Shown here: positions 28,702-39,771 of the stretch, in pieces
Position numbering within the stretch: position 1 is the stretch's first letter
Layout of the letters: each line of letters begins with the position of its first letter
NCBI GenBank assembly: GCA_963794685.1
Contig: CAWCFK010000010.1
Span: forward strand, 868,001 to 932,000
Source of the DNA: CAVTWH01 sp963794685
GTDB lineage: Bacteria; Actinomycetota; Actinomycetes; Mycobacteriales; Micromonosporaceae
Reading direction: 5' to 3'
Length of the DNA: 64,000 nucleotides
The notes under the pieces: generated by a model
What the model was told of the DNA's origin: nothing
The model's input: the letters and a program-made list of their open reading frames with translations, nothing else
Database searches by the model: none
Position numbers and translations under genes: made by a program

Positions 28702-30156
28702 ATGGTGGCCATCGCCGTCAATGGACTCACGAAGGTCTTCGGAGAGCGGACCTCCGGCAATCGCGGCATTGCGGGCAACCGGGTGACCGCGGTCGCCGAC
28801 CTGGACGCGACCGTCGATGACGGCGAGTTCGTGGCGCTGCTCGGCCCCACCGGCTGCGGCAAAACCACCACGCTGCGGCTGATCGCCGGCCTGGAGACGG
28901 CCACCGCCGGCCGGGTGCTGCTGGACGGTCGGGACGTGACGGGGGTACCGACACCGGCCCGCCGGGTCGCCATGGTGTTCCAGGACGGCGTCCTCTACCC
29001 GCACCTCAACGTGCGCGACAACATCGGGTTCCCGCTGCGGATGGAGCCGGGCAACACGGTGGCCGGCGCCACCCGGATCCAGCAGGCGGCCGAGCTGACC
29101 GGCGTGGTCGCGCTGCTCGGGCAGCGCCCGGGGCAACTGTCCGGCGGCGAGCGGCAGCGGGTGGCACTGGCTCGGGCGCTGGTCCGCGAGCCGGTCGCGC
29201 TGCTGCTGGACGAGCCGATTTCCCAGGTGGACGCGCCGGCCCGGGCCCAGTTGCGGGTGGCGATCGTGGAGCTCACCAAGCGGCTCGGCCTGGGTACCCT
29301 CTGCGTCACCCACGACCAGACGGCCGCGATGGGCCTGGCGGACCGGATCCTGGTGATGCGCCGGGGCCGGGTGGAGCAGTCCGGCCCGCCCGGCCAGGTC
29401 TACGACGACCCGTCGACGCTGTTCGTCGCCGCCTTCCTGGGTATCCCGCAGACCTCCCTGCTGGCCGGCGTGGTCTACGCCGAGCCGGAGGTGGCGACCG
29501 TGATCGACCTGGGCGACCAGGTGCTCCGGCTGCCGTGGAGCGATCCGCTCGGCCGGGGCCTGGGTCGCCACCACGGCGCCCGGGTGGTGGTGGCGATCCG
29601 GGCCGATGCCGCCACCGTGGCCGCCGGCACCGCCCCGGGCGGGGTGACCGGGCGGGTCACCGTCGTGCAGCGGGCCGGTGCGCACACCCATGTCTGGCTG
29701 GACATCGGCGGGATCCCGCCGGCCCTGGCCCCGTCCGAGCTGGAGCTGGTCGAGGCGCCGGAGAGCGGGTACCGCCATGCCGCCGGGGAACCCGGCCGGA
29801 CCTCCCGGGACCGGGTGGAGCAGTGGTCCGACGCCGATCAGCAGACCAGCACCGGACCCCGGGTCGGCGCTCCGGCCCGCGCCGGACAGCGCACCGGCGA
29901 CTCGCTCCGGCACGCGCTCGGCCGGCTGGTTTCGCACCCGCCACCGGCCCGGCTGCCGACCGCCCGTACCTCCTACGGCTTCTATCCGGTGTACGACGGC
30001 GGTCCCGCCCGCCCGGAAGTGAACCTGACCGGCACCGTGGTGGTACGGATGCCGCCCGGCGCCGCCGTCCCGGCTGTCGGTGACGCGTTGACCTGCCTGG
30101 TCGACCCGCACCGGGTGTTCCTCTTCGACCAGCACGGGCTACGCGTCCGCCCCTGA
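28702..30156 (+). CDS. Orphan ABC transporter ATP-binding protein, sugar-import (MsiK/UgpC-like) type
   Basis: 484 residues from ATG 28702. The ATPase domain has Walker A GPTGCGKTT (48-56), Q-loop MVFQDG (Q94), signature LSGGERQR (146-153), Walker B LLLDEP (166-171) and switch THD. The D-loop reads SQVD instead of the usual SNLD. An insertion (about 15-30, GERTSGNRGIAGNRVTAV) separates the two strands before Walker A. The C-terminal half has TOBE/OB-like segments (ARVVVAIRADAATV, GRVTVVQRAGAHTHVWLDI, then NLTGTVVVRMPPGAAVPAVGDALTCLVDP) split by a polar linker (about 355-425). No permease or binding protein is nearby, so it may energise several importers as MsiK does in Streptomyces (inference). 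Family members are normally about 360-400 residues, so this one is long. Confidence 0.85.
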   Translation: MVAIAVNGLTKVFGERTSGNRGIAGNRVTAVADLDATVDDGEFVALLGPTGCGKTTTLRLIAGLETATAGRVLLDGRDVTGVPTPARRVAMVFQDGVLYPHLNVRDNIGFPLRMEPGNTVAGATRIQQAAELTGVVALLGQRPGQLSGGERQRVALARALVREPVALLLDEPISQVDAPARAQLRVAIVELTKRLGLGTLCVTHDQTAAMGLADRILVMRRGRVEQSGPPGQVYDDPSTLFVAAFLGIPQTSLLAGVVYAEPEVATVIDLGDQVLRLPWSDPLGRGLGRHHGARVVVAIRADAATVAAGTAPGGVTGRVTVVQRAGAHTHVWLDIGGIPPALAPSELELVEAPESGYRHAAGEPGRTSRDRVEQWSDADQQTSTGPRVGAPARAGQRTGDSLRHALGRLVSHPPPARLPTARTSYGFYPVYDGGPARPEVNLTGTVVVRMPPGAAVPAVGDALTCLVDPHRVFLFDQHGLRVRP

Positions 30157-30244
30157 GCCAAGGGAAGCCTGCCGGCAGGCGGGCAGGCACCTGAATGGGC
30201 GGGCGACTAGATGGGCGGCGACAAAATGGGCGGGCGACCAGGTT

Positions 30245-30278
30245 GGCGGGCGGGTCCAGGTGCGCGGACCCGCCCGCC
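30245..30278. terminator. Bidirectional hairpin between ABC ATPase and DUF6232-like gene
   Basis: A perfect 13-bp stem (30245-30257 with 30266-30278) separates the convergent genes ending at 30156 and 30303. Just before it, three near-identical ATGGGCGGGCGAC direct repeats occur at about 30194-30235. Confidence 0.65.
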
Positions 30279-30302
30279 GTCCCCCAGGTGCCCCCCGGGT
30301 CT

Positions 30303-30740
30303 TCAGGATCTGCCGTGTTCGCGCGCCCGCAGCAGCGCCCGGCAGATCTGGCGGTAACGCTCGGCGTCGGCCTCACGCAGCAGCCGCTCGTGGGCGATCG
30401 TCGGGGTGCCGGCCGCGGTGGCGGTGGCCACGTCGGCCCAGAGCTCGTAGGCCCGGGGCTGCGACGCGCCGGCGATCGCGACCACGATCGGCACGGCCAG
30501 TACGACCAGGCCGCCGAGCCAGGCCGCGGTGTCCAGCATCCCGGCGGAGACCACCAGCACGAAGGCGATCACAGCGGCGGCGAGGGCGGCGTTGAGGGTG
30601 CTCGGTGGCAGGCCGGAGCGCAGGGTGTGGACGTTGGTCAGCCGGGCCAGCGCCACGGTGCGGCCGGGGCAGACCAGCGCCCGCTCGGTGATGTAGATGC
30701 CGGAACGCTCGTAGTAGACGGTGCCGATCGACTCACGCAT
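30303..30740 (-). CDS. DUF6232-like membrane protein
   Basis: 145 residues from ATG 30740, preceded by GGGGC; the GTG at 30764 is a less likely start. A short N-terminal beta region (TVYYERSGIYITERALVC, LARLTNVHTLRSG) is followed by two membrane helices (LNAALAAAVIAFVLVVSAGML and LGGLVVLAVPIVVAIAG). A cytoplasmic tail follows with a helix rich in Arg/Glu. This layout matches the actinobacterial DUF6232 family (from memory). Function unknown. It ends facing the ABC ATPase and starts about 245 bp from the sigma-factor gene end. Confidence 0.72.
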   Translation of the reverse strand: MRESIGTVYYERSGIYITERALVCPGRTVALARLTNVHTLRSGLPPSTLNAALAAAVIAFVLVVSAGMLDTAAWLGGLVVLAVPIVVAIAGASQPRAYELWADVATATAAGTPTIAHERLLREADAERYRQICRALLRAREHGRS

Positions 30741-30923
30741 GGGTTGCCCCTCATGCCGCGCCACGCTCCAGGCTGCTGCCGAAGCTCAGCTTCATGATGG
30801 GGTAGCGATGCGGTCGACGGAAGTGTCGCAACCAGCCATGTGGCAGATAGGCATCCGTCATCCGATAGGTTGTCCGGTTTGGCCGGAACGCTCAGATGAC
30901 GTGAGGCAGCGGCAAACCGTATG

Positions 30924-30970
30924 AAAAAGGACCCGCGTTCCCGCCAACGGCGAGGACCCGGGTCCTTTAT
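30924..30970 (-). terminator. Rho-independent terminator of the sigma-factor gene
   Basis: A 10-bp stem (30926-30935 with 30959-30968) is followed on the reverse strand by TTTTT. It is 16 bp past the sigma-factor stop. The 30765-30920 stretch to its left shows no gene. Confidence 0.85.
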
Positions 30971-30985
30971 CCGATTGAGATTGGG

Positions 30986-31960
<975 letters not shown>

Positions 31961-32136
31961 TGCTGCCCCCCGCTCTTGCGCCAGTCATAACCCGCTCGGT
32001 CGGCGGAATGTTCCGCCGAAGGTGGGGTACCGGTCACATTCCGGTGACGACTGCTCCATCCCGCGCTACTTACTAAGACGCTTGTCGACCACCTCAGGTT
32101 CGCATGTCAGCCTGGGGATTTGCTGTGAGCAGCCGG

Positions 32137-33168
32137 TCAGCCCGCTGACACCGCACCGGCTTGCGCGAGCAGCGCGGCCTCCACGTCCGGGGCCAGCCCG
32201 CAGCGCAGTGGCGGCGATCCGGACGCCCGGTACCACGCCAGGGTGTCCCGGGCGGTGTCGGCCACCGGACGGGTGGTCAGTCCGGCCTCATAAGCCGACC
32301 GCACGTCCAACTCCATGAACCCGTCGTACTCCGGCAACGGCAGCCACAGCGGCAGCGAGTTCTCCCCGGCCCACGGCGCCACCTCGGCCGCCAGCAGCGC
32401 CTCCTGCCCCACCCAGACCAGCTCCGGCGGGCCGTCCGGAGCGTCCGGGGCGTCGCCGGCCACCCCGGACGCGACGGCGGACAGGAAATCGGCGCGGGGC
32501 ATGGGGGTACCCACGCCGTTGAAGACGCCGGTGACGCCGCGCCGCGCCGCCGACAGCAGCCAGGCCGCCAGGTCGCGCACGTCCACGAACTGCACCGGAT
32601 CGGCCGGCGCGCCCGGCGCGAGCACCGCCCCGCCCCGCGCCAGCCGCACCGGCCACCAGGTGAACCTGTCGCTCGGGTCCTCGGGGCCGACGATCAGCCC
32701 GGCCCGGCAGACCAGCGCCGGCACCGGGTGCTGTGCCACCGCCTGCTCGCAGACCACCTTGAGCGGGCCGTAGTACTCCATTCCGTCGGCCACCGGGTCG
32801 TCGATGCCCTCCGGCGGCGGATCGAGCACCTCGGCGCTCTGGGCGGGCGCTGCGCCCCGGCTGCCGATCGGGTAAACCGAGGCGCTGGAGACGAATGTCC
32901 AGTGTCCGGCGCGGTGGCCCAGCGCGGCCAGCGCGGAGCGCACCTGGCTCGGGCGGCGGGCCACATCCAGCACCGCGTCGAACTCCCGGCCGGCGAGCGC
33001 CGCCAGGCCGTCGGGGGCGGCCCGGTCCACCCGGACAAGCTCCGCCCCCTCGGGTACCGCGCCGGAAGTGCCCCGGGCCGCGCAGGTCACCTCGTCGCCC
33101 GCCGCCACCGCCTGGGTGGCCAGCGCCCGCCCGAGGAAGACCGTCCCGCCGAGCACGAGTATCCGCAT
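32137..33168 (-). CDS. NAD-dependent epimerase/dehydratase family protein
   Basis: 343 residues from ATG 33168, preceded by GGGGGG; the extension to 33303 is not coding-like. It is an atypical SDR: the N-terminal dinucleotide motif is GGTVFLGRALA (VLGGTxFLG), followed by SSASVYP and YYGPLKVVCEQAV, where the canonical YxxxK becomes Y-G-P-L-K. It ends with a proline-rich C-terminal substrate lobe (FVDVRDLAAWLL, FNGVGTPMP). The substrate is unknown; similar proteins are often annotated as reductase or epimerase on nucleotide sugars or isoprenoids. It is divergent from sthA with about 130 bp between. Confidence 0.88.
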   Translation of the reverse strand: MRILVLGGTVFLGRALATQAVAAGDEVTCAARGTSGAVPEGAELVRVDRAAPDGLAALAGREFDAVLDVARRPSQVRSALAALGHRAGHWTFVSSASVYPIGSRGAAPAQSAEVLDPPPEGIDDPVADGMEYYGPLKVVCEQAVAQHPVPALVCRAGLIVGPEDPSDRFTWWPVRLARGGAVLAPGAPADPVQFVDVRDLAAWLLSAARRGVTGVFNGVGTPMPRADFLSAVASGVAGDAPDAPDGPPELVWVGQEALLAAEVAPWAGENSLPLWLPLPEYDGFMELDVRSAYEAGLTTRPVADTARDTLAWYRASGSPPLRCGLAPDVEAALLAQAGAVSAG

Positions 33169-33301
33169 CCCCCCAGCATGACCGCCGGACGGCGGCGACG
33201 CGGCGGACTTCGCGCTGAGCGCAACAGTTTCCGAGCCGGCCGGTCGCCAAGGGGTGGCGCATCGTAAGCCAATAGAAACGTGGGTTTGACACACTCCCCG
33301 C

Positions 33302-34711
33302 ATGTACGACTACGACCTGCTGATCCTGGGCTCCGGTCCGGGTGGTCAGAAGGCCGCCATCGCGGCCGCCAAGCTCGGCCGCCGGGTGGCCATTGTGGAG
33401 CGCCGCGACATGATCGGCGGGGTCTGCATCAACACCGGCACCATCCCGTCCAAGACGCTGCGCGAGGCCGTGCTCTACCTGACCGGACTCAGCCAACGGG
33501 AGATGTACGGGCAGAGCTACCGGCTCAAGGACGACATCACGGTGGCCGACCTGTCCGCGCGTACCCAGCACGTGATCGGCCGGGAAGTCGACGTCATCCG
33601 CAACCAGCTCTCCCGCAACCGGGTCACCGTGCTCACCGGCACCGGCACGTTCCTCGACCCGCACACCATCAACATCACCGATTCCGGTGGCCGGGAGAGC
33701 AAGCACAGCGCCGAGAAGATCGTGATCGCCGCGGGTACCCGGCCGGCGCGTCCGTCCACTGTGGAGTTCGACGAGCGCACGGTGATCGACTCCGACGGCA
33801 TCATGCACATCGACCAGGTACCCCGGTCGATGGTGGTGGTCGGGGCCGGCGTCATCGGCATCGAGTACGCCTCGATGTTCGCCGCGCTGGGCACCAAGGT
33901 GACCGTGGTCGAGCGGCGCGACCGGATGCTGGAGTTCTGCGATCTGGAGATCATCGAGGCGCTCAAGTACCACCTGCGCGACCAGGCGGTGACCTTCCGG
34001 TTCAGCGAGACCGTGGCGGCGGTGGAGCGGCACGAGGGCGGGGCCATCACGGTGCTGGAGAGCGGCAAGCGGATCGCCGCCGACACCGTCATGTACTCCG
34101 CCGGCCGGCAGGGCATGGCCGACCGCCTCGACCTGCACAACGCCGGGCTGGCCGCCGACGACCGGGGCCGGATCAAGGTGGACGAGTACTTCCGCACCGA
34201 CGTGCCGCACATCTACGCGGTCGGCGACGTGATCGGCTTTCCGGCGCTGGCCGCCACCTCGATGGAGCAGGGCCGGCTGGCCGCGCACCACGCCTGTGAC
34301 GAGCCGACCCGGGCGATGCACGCGCTGCAGCCGATCGGCATCTACACCATCCCGGAGATCAGCTACGTGGGACGCACCGAGGACCAGCTGACCACCGAGC
34401 GGGTGCCGTTCGAGGTGGGCATCTCCCGCTACCGGGAACTGGCCCGGGGCCAGATCATCGGGGACTCGTACGGGATGTTGAAGCTGCTGGTGTCGCCGGA
34501 CGACCGCAAGCTGCTCGGGGTGCACGTGTTCGGCACCGGGGCCACCGAGATCGTGCATATCGGGCAGGCCGTGATGGGCTGCGACGGCACCATCGACTAC
34601 CTGGTGGACGCGGTCTTCAACTACCCGACGCTGGCCGAGTCGTACAAAGTCGCGGCGCTGGACGCGATGAACAAGATGCGCCACATCCAGCGCCTCGGCG
34701 ACCGCGACTGA
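33302..34711 (+). CDS. sthA: Soluble pyridine nucleotide transhydrogenase SthA
   Basis: 469-residue flavoprotein that exchanges hydride between NADPH and NAD. The FAD motif is LILGSGPGGQKAAIAAA. The disulfide-reductase active site GGxCxNxGCxPSK is here GGVCINTGTIPSK, so the second cysteine is Thr, the mark of SthA rather than lipoamide dehydrogenase. The NAD(P) motif is VVGAGVIGIEYASMFAALG, the second FAD motif YAVGDVIGFPALAATSMEQG, and the dimer interface PEISYVG and AVFNYPTLAESYKVAA. Single gene. It likely balances redox between NADPH and NADH pools. Confidence 0.95.
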   Translation: MYDYDLLILGSGPGGQKAAIAAAKLGRRVAIVERRDMIGGVCINTGTIPSKTLREAVLYLTGLSQREMYGQSYRLKDDITVADLSARTQHVIGREVDVIRNQLSRNRVTVLTGTGTFLDPHTINITDSGGRESKHSAEKIVIAAGTRPARPSTVEFDERTVIDSDGIMHIDQVPRSMVVVGAGVIGIEYASMFAALGTKVTVVERRDRMLEFCDLEIIEALKYHLRDQAVTFRFSETVAAVERHEGGAITVLESGKRIAADTVMYSAGRQGMADRLDLHNAGLAADDRGRIKVDEYFRTDVPHIYAVGDVIGFPALAATSMEQGRLAAHHACDEPTRAMHALQPIGIYTIPEISYVGRTEDQLTTERVPFEVGISRYRELARGQIIGDSYGMLKLLVSPDDRKLLGVHVFGTGATEIVHIGQAVMGCDGTIDYLVDAVFNYPTLAESYKVAALDAMNKMRHIQRLGDRD

Positions 34712-34765
34712 CTCCGTTTGCGCTGTTCGCAGGGCCTGATCGGGGGCCGACAGGGCGGTAGTTCG

Positions 34766-34779
34766 GTGACCTGGGTCAC
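34766..34779. promoter_or_regulatory. Crp-like palindrome
   Basis: GTGACCTGGGTCAC is a perfect 5-4-5 inverted repeat fitting the actinomycete Crp consensus GTG-N6-GNCAC. It lies about 175 bp before the c-di-AMP riboswitch and 425 bp before the NlpC/P60 start, so it could regulate that transcript. The promoter itself was not pinned down. Confidence 0.5.
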
Positions 34780-34939
34780 GGGAACATTCGGACACCAGCC
34801 GACCGCCTGTCCGTGTGCAACTACACAACGTAAGCGCGAATCCGACACCCGGGGCAGCAAAACCCAGACGCGACAAGGGAAGCCGCGTTCGCGAAGATTC
34901 ACAGCCTGCTCACAGTCGGTTCCTGTCAGCTAGAAATGG

Positions 34940-35135
34940 TCGTCGGCTCGTACCCCTGAGCCGGTGGCCGTGGGGCAACCGCCGAATCCTGCCCAGTCCC
35001 GCGACCTCTCCCCTCGAAACACAGGGCACCAGGGCAGGAGCGGGGGAACCAGACGTTCTCCGGCGACCGGGACGCGCAGCCGCGCAGCACCGGCCGCCTC
35101 GGGGTGAAGCCGCCTCCCAGCGGCCGGGCAAGCCT
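34940..35135 (+). ncRNA. c-di-AMP riboswitch (ydaO/yuaA class)
   Basis: The leader contains the conserved elements of the ydaO class in order: TGGGGCAACCGCCGAATCC (34971-34989), the pairing CCTGCCC ... GGGCAGG around 34988-35039, GAGCGGGGGAACCA (35038-35051), then a long peripheral helix and the terminal GGGGTGAAGCCGC (35101-35113). In actinomycetes this RNA sits ahead of cell-wall hydrolase genes (rpf, NlpC/P60) and ligand binding turns them off. The hydrolase start is 55 bp downstream. The exact ends are approximate. Confidence 0.92.
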
Positions 35136-35190
35136 TCGCGCCCGAACCCGACAGCTCACCTCGCAGGCGTGCCGAAGGGACCGATCCCCC

Positions 35191-36015
35191 GTGCACTCCG
35201 TACGTTCACACCGTGCGGCGCCCCGGGTGACGAAGCGCTGGCTGGCCAAGGTGGGCCTGACCGCATTCGTCGCACTGGGAGCCACCGCCGCCACTGCCGC
35301 CGTCGCCTCCCCGGCACAGGCCGCCGTCGCCGCCGAACGCCCCGTCGCGCTGCTGTGGGGGCACACCCACACCGTGACGCCGGGCGGCTCCGTCCAGTTG
35401 TGGGCCAAGATGGTCCACCCGGGCACCGAGAGCCGGCTCAACACGCTCACCACCCAGTTGCAGATGTGGACCGGGGGGCAGTGGAAGACGATCGTCACCC
35501 AGCGGCTCGGCCCGACCGGGTACAACGGCTTCACCCTCAAGCCGGAGATGTCCCGCAAGTACCGGCTGTACTTCCCCGGCTGGTCCAGTAACGGCCGGCA
35601 GGTCTACAGCGGCGCGGTCTCCGCGTCCTGGGGCTTCACCATGGTCACCCCGCCCGCGTCATCCAAGGTCAACACGGTGCTGGCCACCGCCCGCGCCCAG
35701 CTCGGCAAGTGGTACCAGTACGGCGCCGCCGGCCCGAACCACTTCGACTGCTCCGGCCTGACCCAGTACGCGTACAGCAAGGTCGGGGTCAAGCTGCCGC
35801 ACTCGGCCTCGGCTCAGCGCAACGTCGGCCGGGCAGTCTCGGCCAGCCAGGCCCGCGCCGGTGACCTGGTGGTCTTCCGCGAGGGTGGCAGCTGGGGCCA
35901 CGTCGGCCTCTACCTGGGCAACGGGTACATGCTGGACGCCCCGCACAGCGGCGCCCAGGTGCGCATCGAGAAGGTCTGGAAAGACACCGTGGTCTACCGC
36001 CGGGTGCTCGGCTGA
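35191..36015 (+). CDS. Secreted NlpC/P60 peptidoglycan endopeptidase
   Basis: 274 residues from GTG 35191, with AAGGGA ten bases upstream. The longer open frame to 35104 lies in the riboswitch. A signal peptide (about 1-45, with WLAKVGLTAFVALGATAATAAVASPAQA) precedes an Ig-like beta domain (about 55-150, YNGFTLKPEMSRKYRLYF). The C-terminal NlpC/P60 domain carries catalytic C187 in HFDCSGLTQYAY and H237 in WGHVGLYLGNGYMLDAP. It cuts stem peptides during wall growth or germination. Control by a c-di-AMP riboswitch and possibly Crp fits the resuscitation-type hydrolases of this phylum. Confidence 0.93.
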   Translation: MHSVRSHRAAPRVTKRWLAKVGLTAFVALGATAATAAVASPAQAAVAAERPVALLWGHTHTVTPGGSVQLWAKMVHPGTESRLNTLTTQLQMWTGGQWKTIVTQRLGPTGYNGFTLKPEMSRKYRLYFPGWSSNGRQVYSGAVSASWGFTMVTPPASSKVNTVLATARAQLGKWYQYGAAGPNHFDCSGLTQYAYSKVGVKLPHSASAQRNVGRAVSASQARAGDLVVFREGGSWGHVGLYLGNGYMLDAPHSGAQVRIEKVWKDTVVYRRVLG

Positions 36016-36034
36016 CCAGGAAACACGCGATGGT

Positions 36035-36064
36035 ACGGGGCGGGTCCGACAGGGCCCGCCCCGT
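36035..36064 (+). terminator. Hairpin after the NlpC/P60 gene
   Basis: A 10-bp perfect stem (36035-36044 with 36055-36064) with a 10-base loop lies 20 bp after the stop. The following 250 bp to the next gene show no further feature. Confidence 0.6.
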
Positions 36065-36322
36065 CCGCGTCCACCCGCCGCACCGGGCCCGAACGGTCCG
36101 TCCGGGCTGTCGTGCGGGTACCGGACAAGCGGGTATCCTTCTCTGCGAGCCGGTGCCCGGCACGGGTGAGCTCATCTCCCACGGCTACCGGACCGGCCGG
36201 GCGCTCCCGCAGGACGCCCCGGCGCCGCCCCTCCGTCCACCACCCGCACGCCCTGGCGTGTGCCACCGCCGACATCGGGAGAGACCAGCGGCCATGCCCC
36301 CCGTACCCCCTGGTGAACGCCC

Positions 36323-37536
36323 GTGAGCGCGACCGAACTCGTGCCCGGCGCCCAGTCCCGCCCGACGCCCGGCTCGCAGCCGATCGGCGGCGAGCGGCTG
36401 CGGGTACTGCTCATCGAGGATGACGACGGGGACGCCTTCCTGGTCGGCGAGTTGCTGGAGGAGGCCGACGCGCCGATCGCGCTCGCCGTCGCGCCCACCA
36501 TGCGCGCGGCGCTGAGCAAGCTCGACGAGGTCGACTGCGTGCTGCTGGACCTCAACCTGCCGGACACCAGCGGCCTGGAGGGGCTGCGCCAGGTGTTGCA
36601 GCACGGTGGGCCACGGCTGGCCGTCTGCGTGCTCACCGGCCTGTCCGACGAGCACCTGGGCATCGAAGCGGTCGCCGTGGGCGCGCAGGACTATCTGGTC
36701 AAGGGCTTCGTCGACGGCAAGCTGCTGACCCGTTCGATCCGCTTCGCGGTTGAGCGCCGCCGGGCCGAGGAGGCCGGCGTCCGGCTCCTGGAGGCGGAGC
36801 TGCTGCAGCGCGAGTCCGCCCGGCTGGAGCGGGGGCTGCTGCCGCAGCCGCTGATCTCGACGGGCGAGGTGGCGCTGCACAAGTTCTACCGGCCGGGCCG
36901 GCAGCGGGCGCTGCTCGGCGGCGACTTCTACGACGCCGTCCAGACCGGGCCACACCGGCTGGCGCTGCTGGTCGGGGACGTCTGCGGGCACGGCGCGGAG
37001 GAAGCGGCGCTCGGCGTCACGCTCCGGGTGGCCTGGCGGGCGCTGACCCTGGCCGGTGTCCCGGACTCGGACCTGCTGCGCGCGGTGGAGCGGGTGCTGG
37101 TCAGCGAGCGCCGGGCCGATGAGGTCTTCGCCACCCTGGCGATGGCCACCGTCGACCTGGCTGCCGGGACCGCGCAGGTGCACAAGTGCGGGCATCCGCC
37201 GCCACTGCTGATCGTGGGCGACCGGGTCACCCCGGTGGACGGGAAGCAGGCGATCGCACTCGGTATGGTGCCGATCGAGCGGTGGACCCCCCAGGTGGTC
37301 ACCTTGCCGGCCGGCGACTGGGCGCTGCTGATCTACACCGACGGTCTGATCGAGGGCCGGGTGGCCGGTGGCCGGCTCGGCGTGGACGGGCTGTGCGAGC
37401 TGGTCAGCCGGTACCGCCGCGGTGGCGGCGGGCTGGCCGCGATGCCGGACTGGCTGGTCGGCCAGGCGGAGCAGCGCAACGACGGTCCACTCGCCGATGA
37501 TGTGGCGATGCTCTTGTTGACGAAGGAAAGCGAGCG

Positions 37537-37540
<4 letters not shown>
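36323..37540 (+). CDS. Response regulator fused to PP2C/SpoIIE-type phosphatase
   Basis: 405 residues from GTG 36323. The N-terminal receiver domain (about 26-145) has the acidic pair in LLIEDDDGD, phospho-acceptor D76 in VLLDLNLPD, and Lys in YLVKG. A short coiled linker (about 148-175) leads to a SpoIIE/PP2C_SIG domain with LLGGDFYDAV, GDVCGHGAEEAAL, KCGHPPPLL, LLIYTDGLIEGR and LADDVAMLLL, whose Asp residues bind the two metals. Such RsbU-like proteins dephosphorylate anti-sigma-factor antagonists, so phosphorylation of the receiver may switch a sigma factor on. The last four bases overlap the kinase start (ATGA), which makes it the first gene of a tight three-gene operon. Confidence 0.93.
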
Positions 37541-39131
<1,591 letters not shown>

Positions 39132-39135
<4 letters not shown>

Positions 39136-39584
39136 CGCTGCTTGAGCCAGAGGTCGTCTTCCCCATCGAAGTCCTGCTCGTCGAGGACGACCCGGGCGAT
39201 GTGCTGATGACCCGCGAGGCATTCGCCGAGCACAAGCTGCGCAACCGGCTCAATGTCGTCTCCGACGGCGACGAGGCGCTGTCCTACCTGCGCCAGGAGG
39301 GTCTGCACCGCGACGCCCCGCGCCCGGACCTGATCCTGCTCGACCTCAACCTCCCCCGCCGCGACGGCCGCGAGGTGCTCGAGGAGATCAAGTCGGACCC
39401 GGAGCTACGCCGCATCCCGGTCGTGGTGCTCACCACCTCGCAGGCCGACGAGGACATTCTGCGCAGCTACCAACTGCACGCCAACGCCTACGTCACCAAG
39501 CCTGTCGACTTCGAACGCTTCGTCGGCGTCGTCAAGCAGATCGACGACTTCTTCGTCAGCGTCGTCAAACTCCCCCCACGCTGA
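39132..39584 (+). CDS. Single-domain response regulator (Rcp1-like)
   Basis: 150 residues from GTG 39132. A lone receiver: acidic pocket LLVEDDPGD (E18-D20 region), phospho-acceptor D71 in LILLDLNLPRRDG, Thr about 101 in VVLTTSQ, Lys about 123 in YVTKPVDF. There is no output domain. It closely resembles Rcp1, the partner of phytochrome-type kinases. It probably takes phosphate from the kinase encoded just upstream (GTGA overlap) and relays it or competes with the RR-phosphatase encoded by the first gene. Confidence 0.95.
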
Positions 39585-39771
39585 CAAGCCGACGCTCAAG
39601 CACCCTGCCACCCGCTACCACAGATCTTCGGGAGTCATAGTGCCCCGAAGGAAGTGATGATCCCCGCGCCGAACGACGACGCGGTCACCGCGCGCGGAGG
39701 AGAGGGTCCCCAAGATCGCCTGACCGCCGGAGTGGGCACTCCCGCCCCGCGGAGCGAAAGCGCAACCAAAG

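Noticed and set aside
32288..34876. Leftward 862-codon frame across sthA and the epimerase
   Set aside because: It covers two well-recognised genes in other frames and contains no domain of its own.
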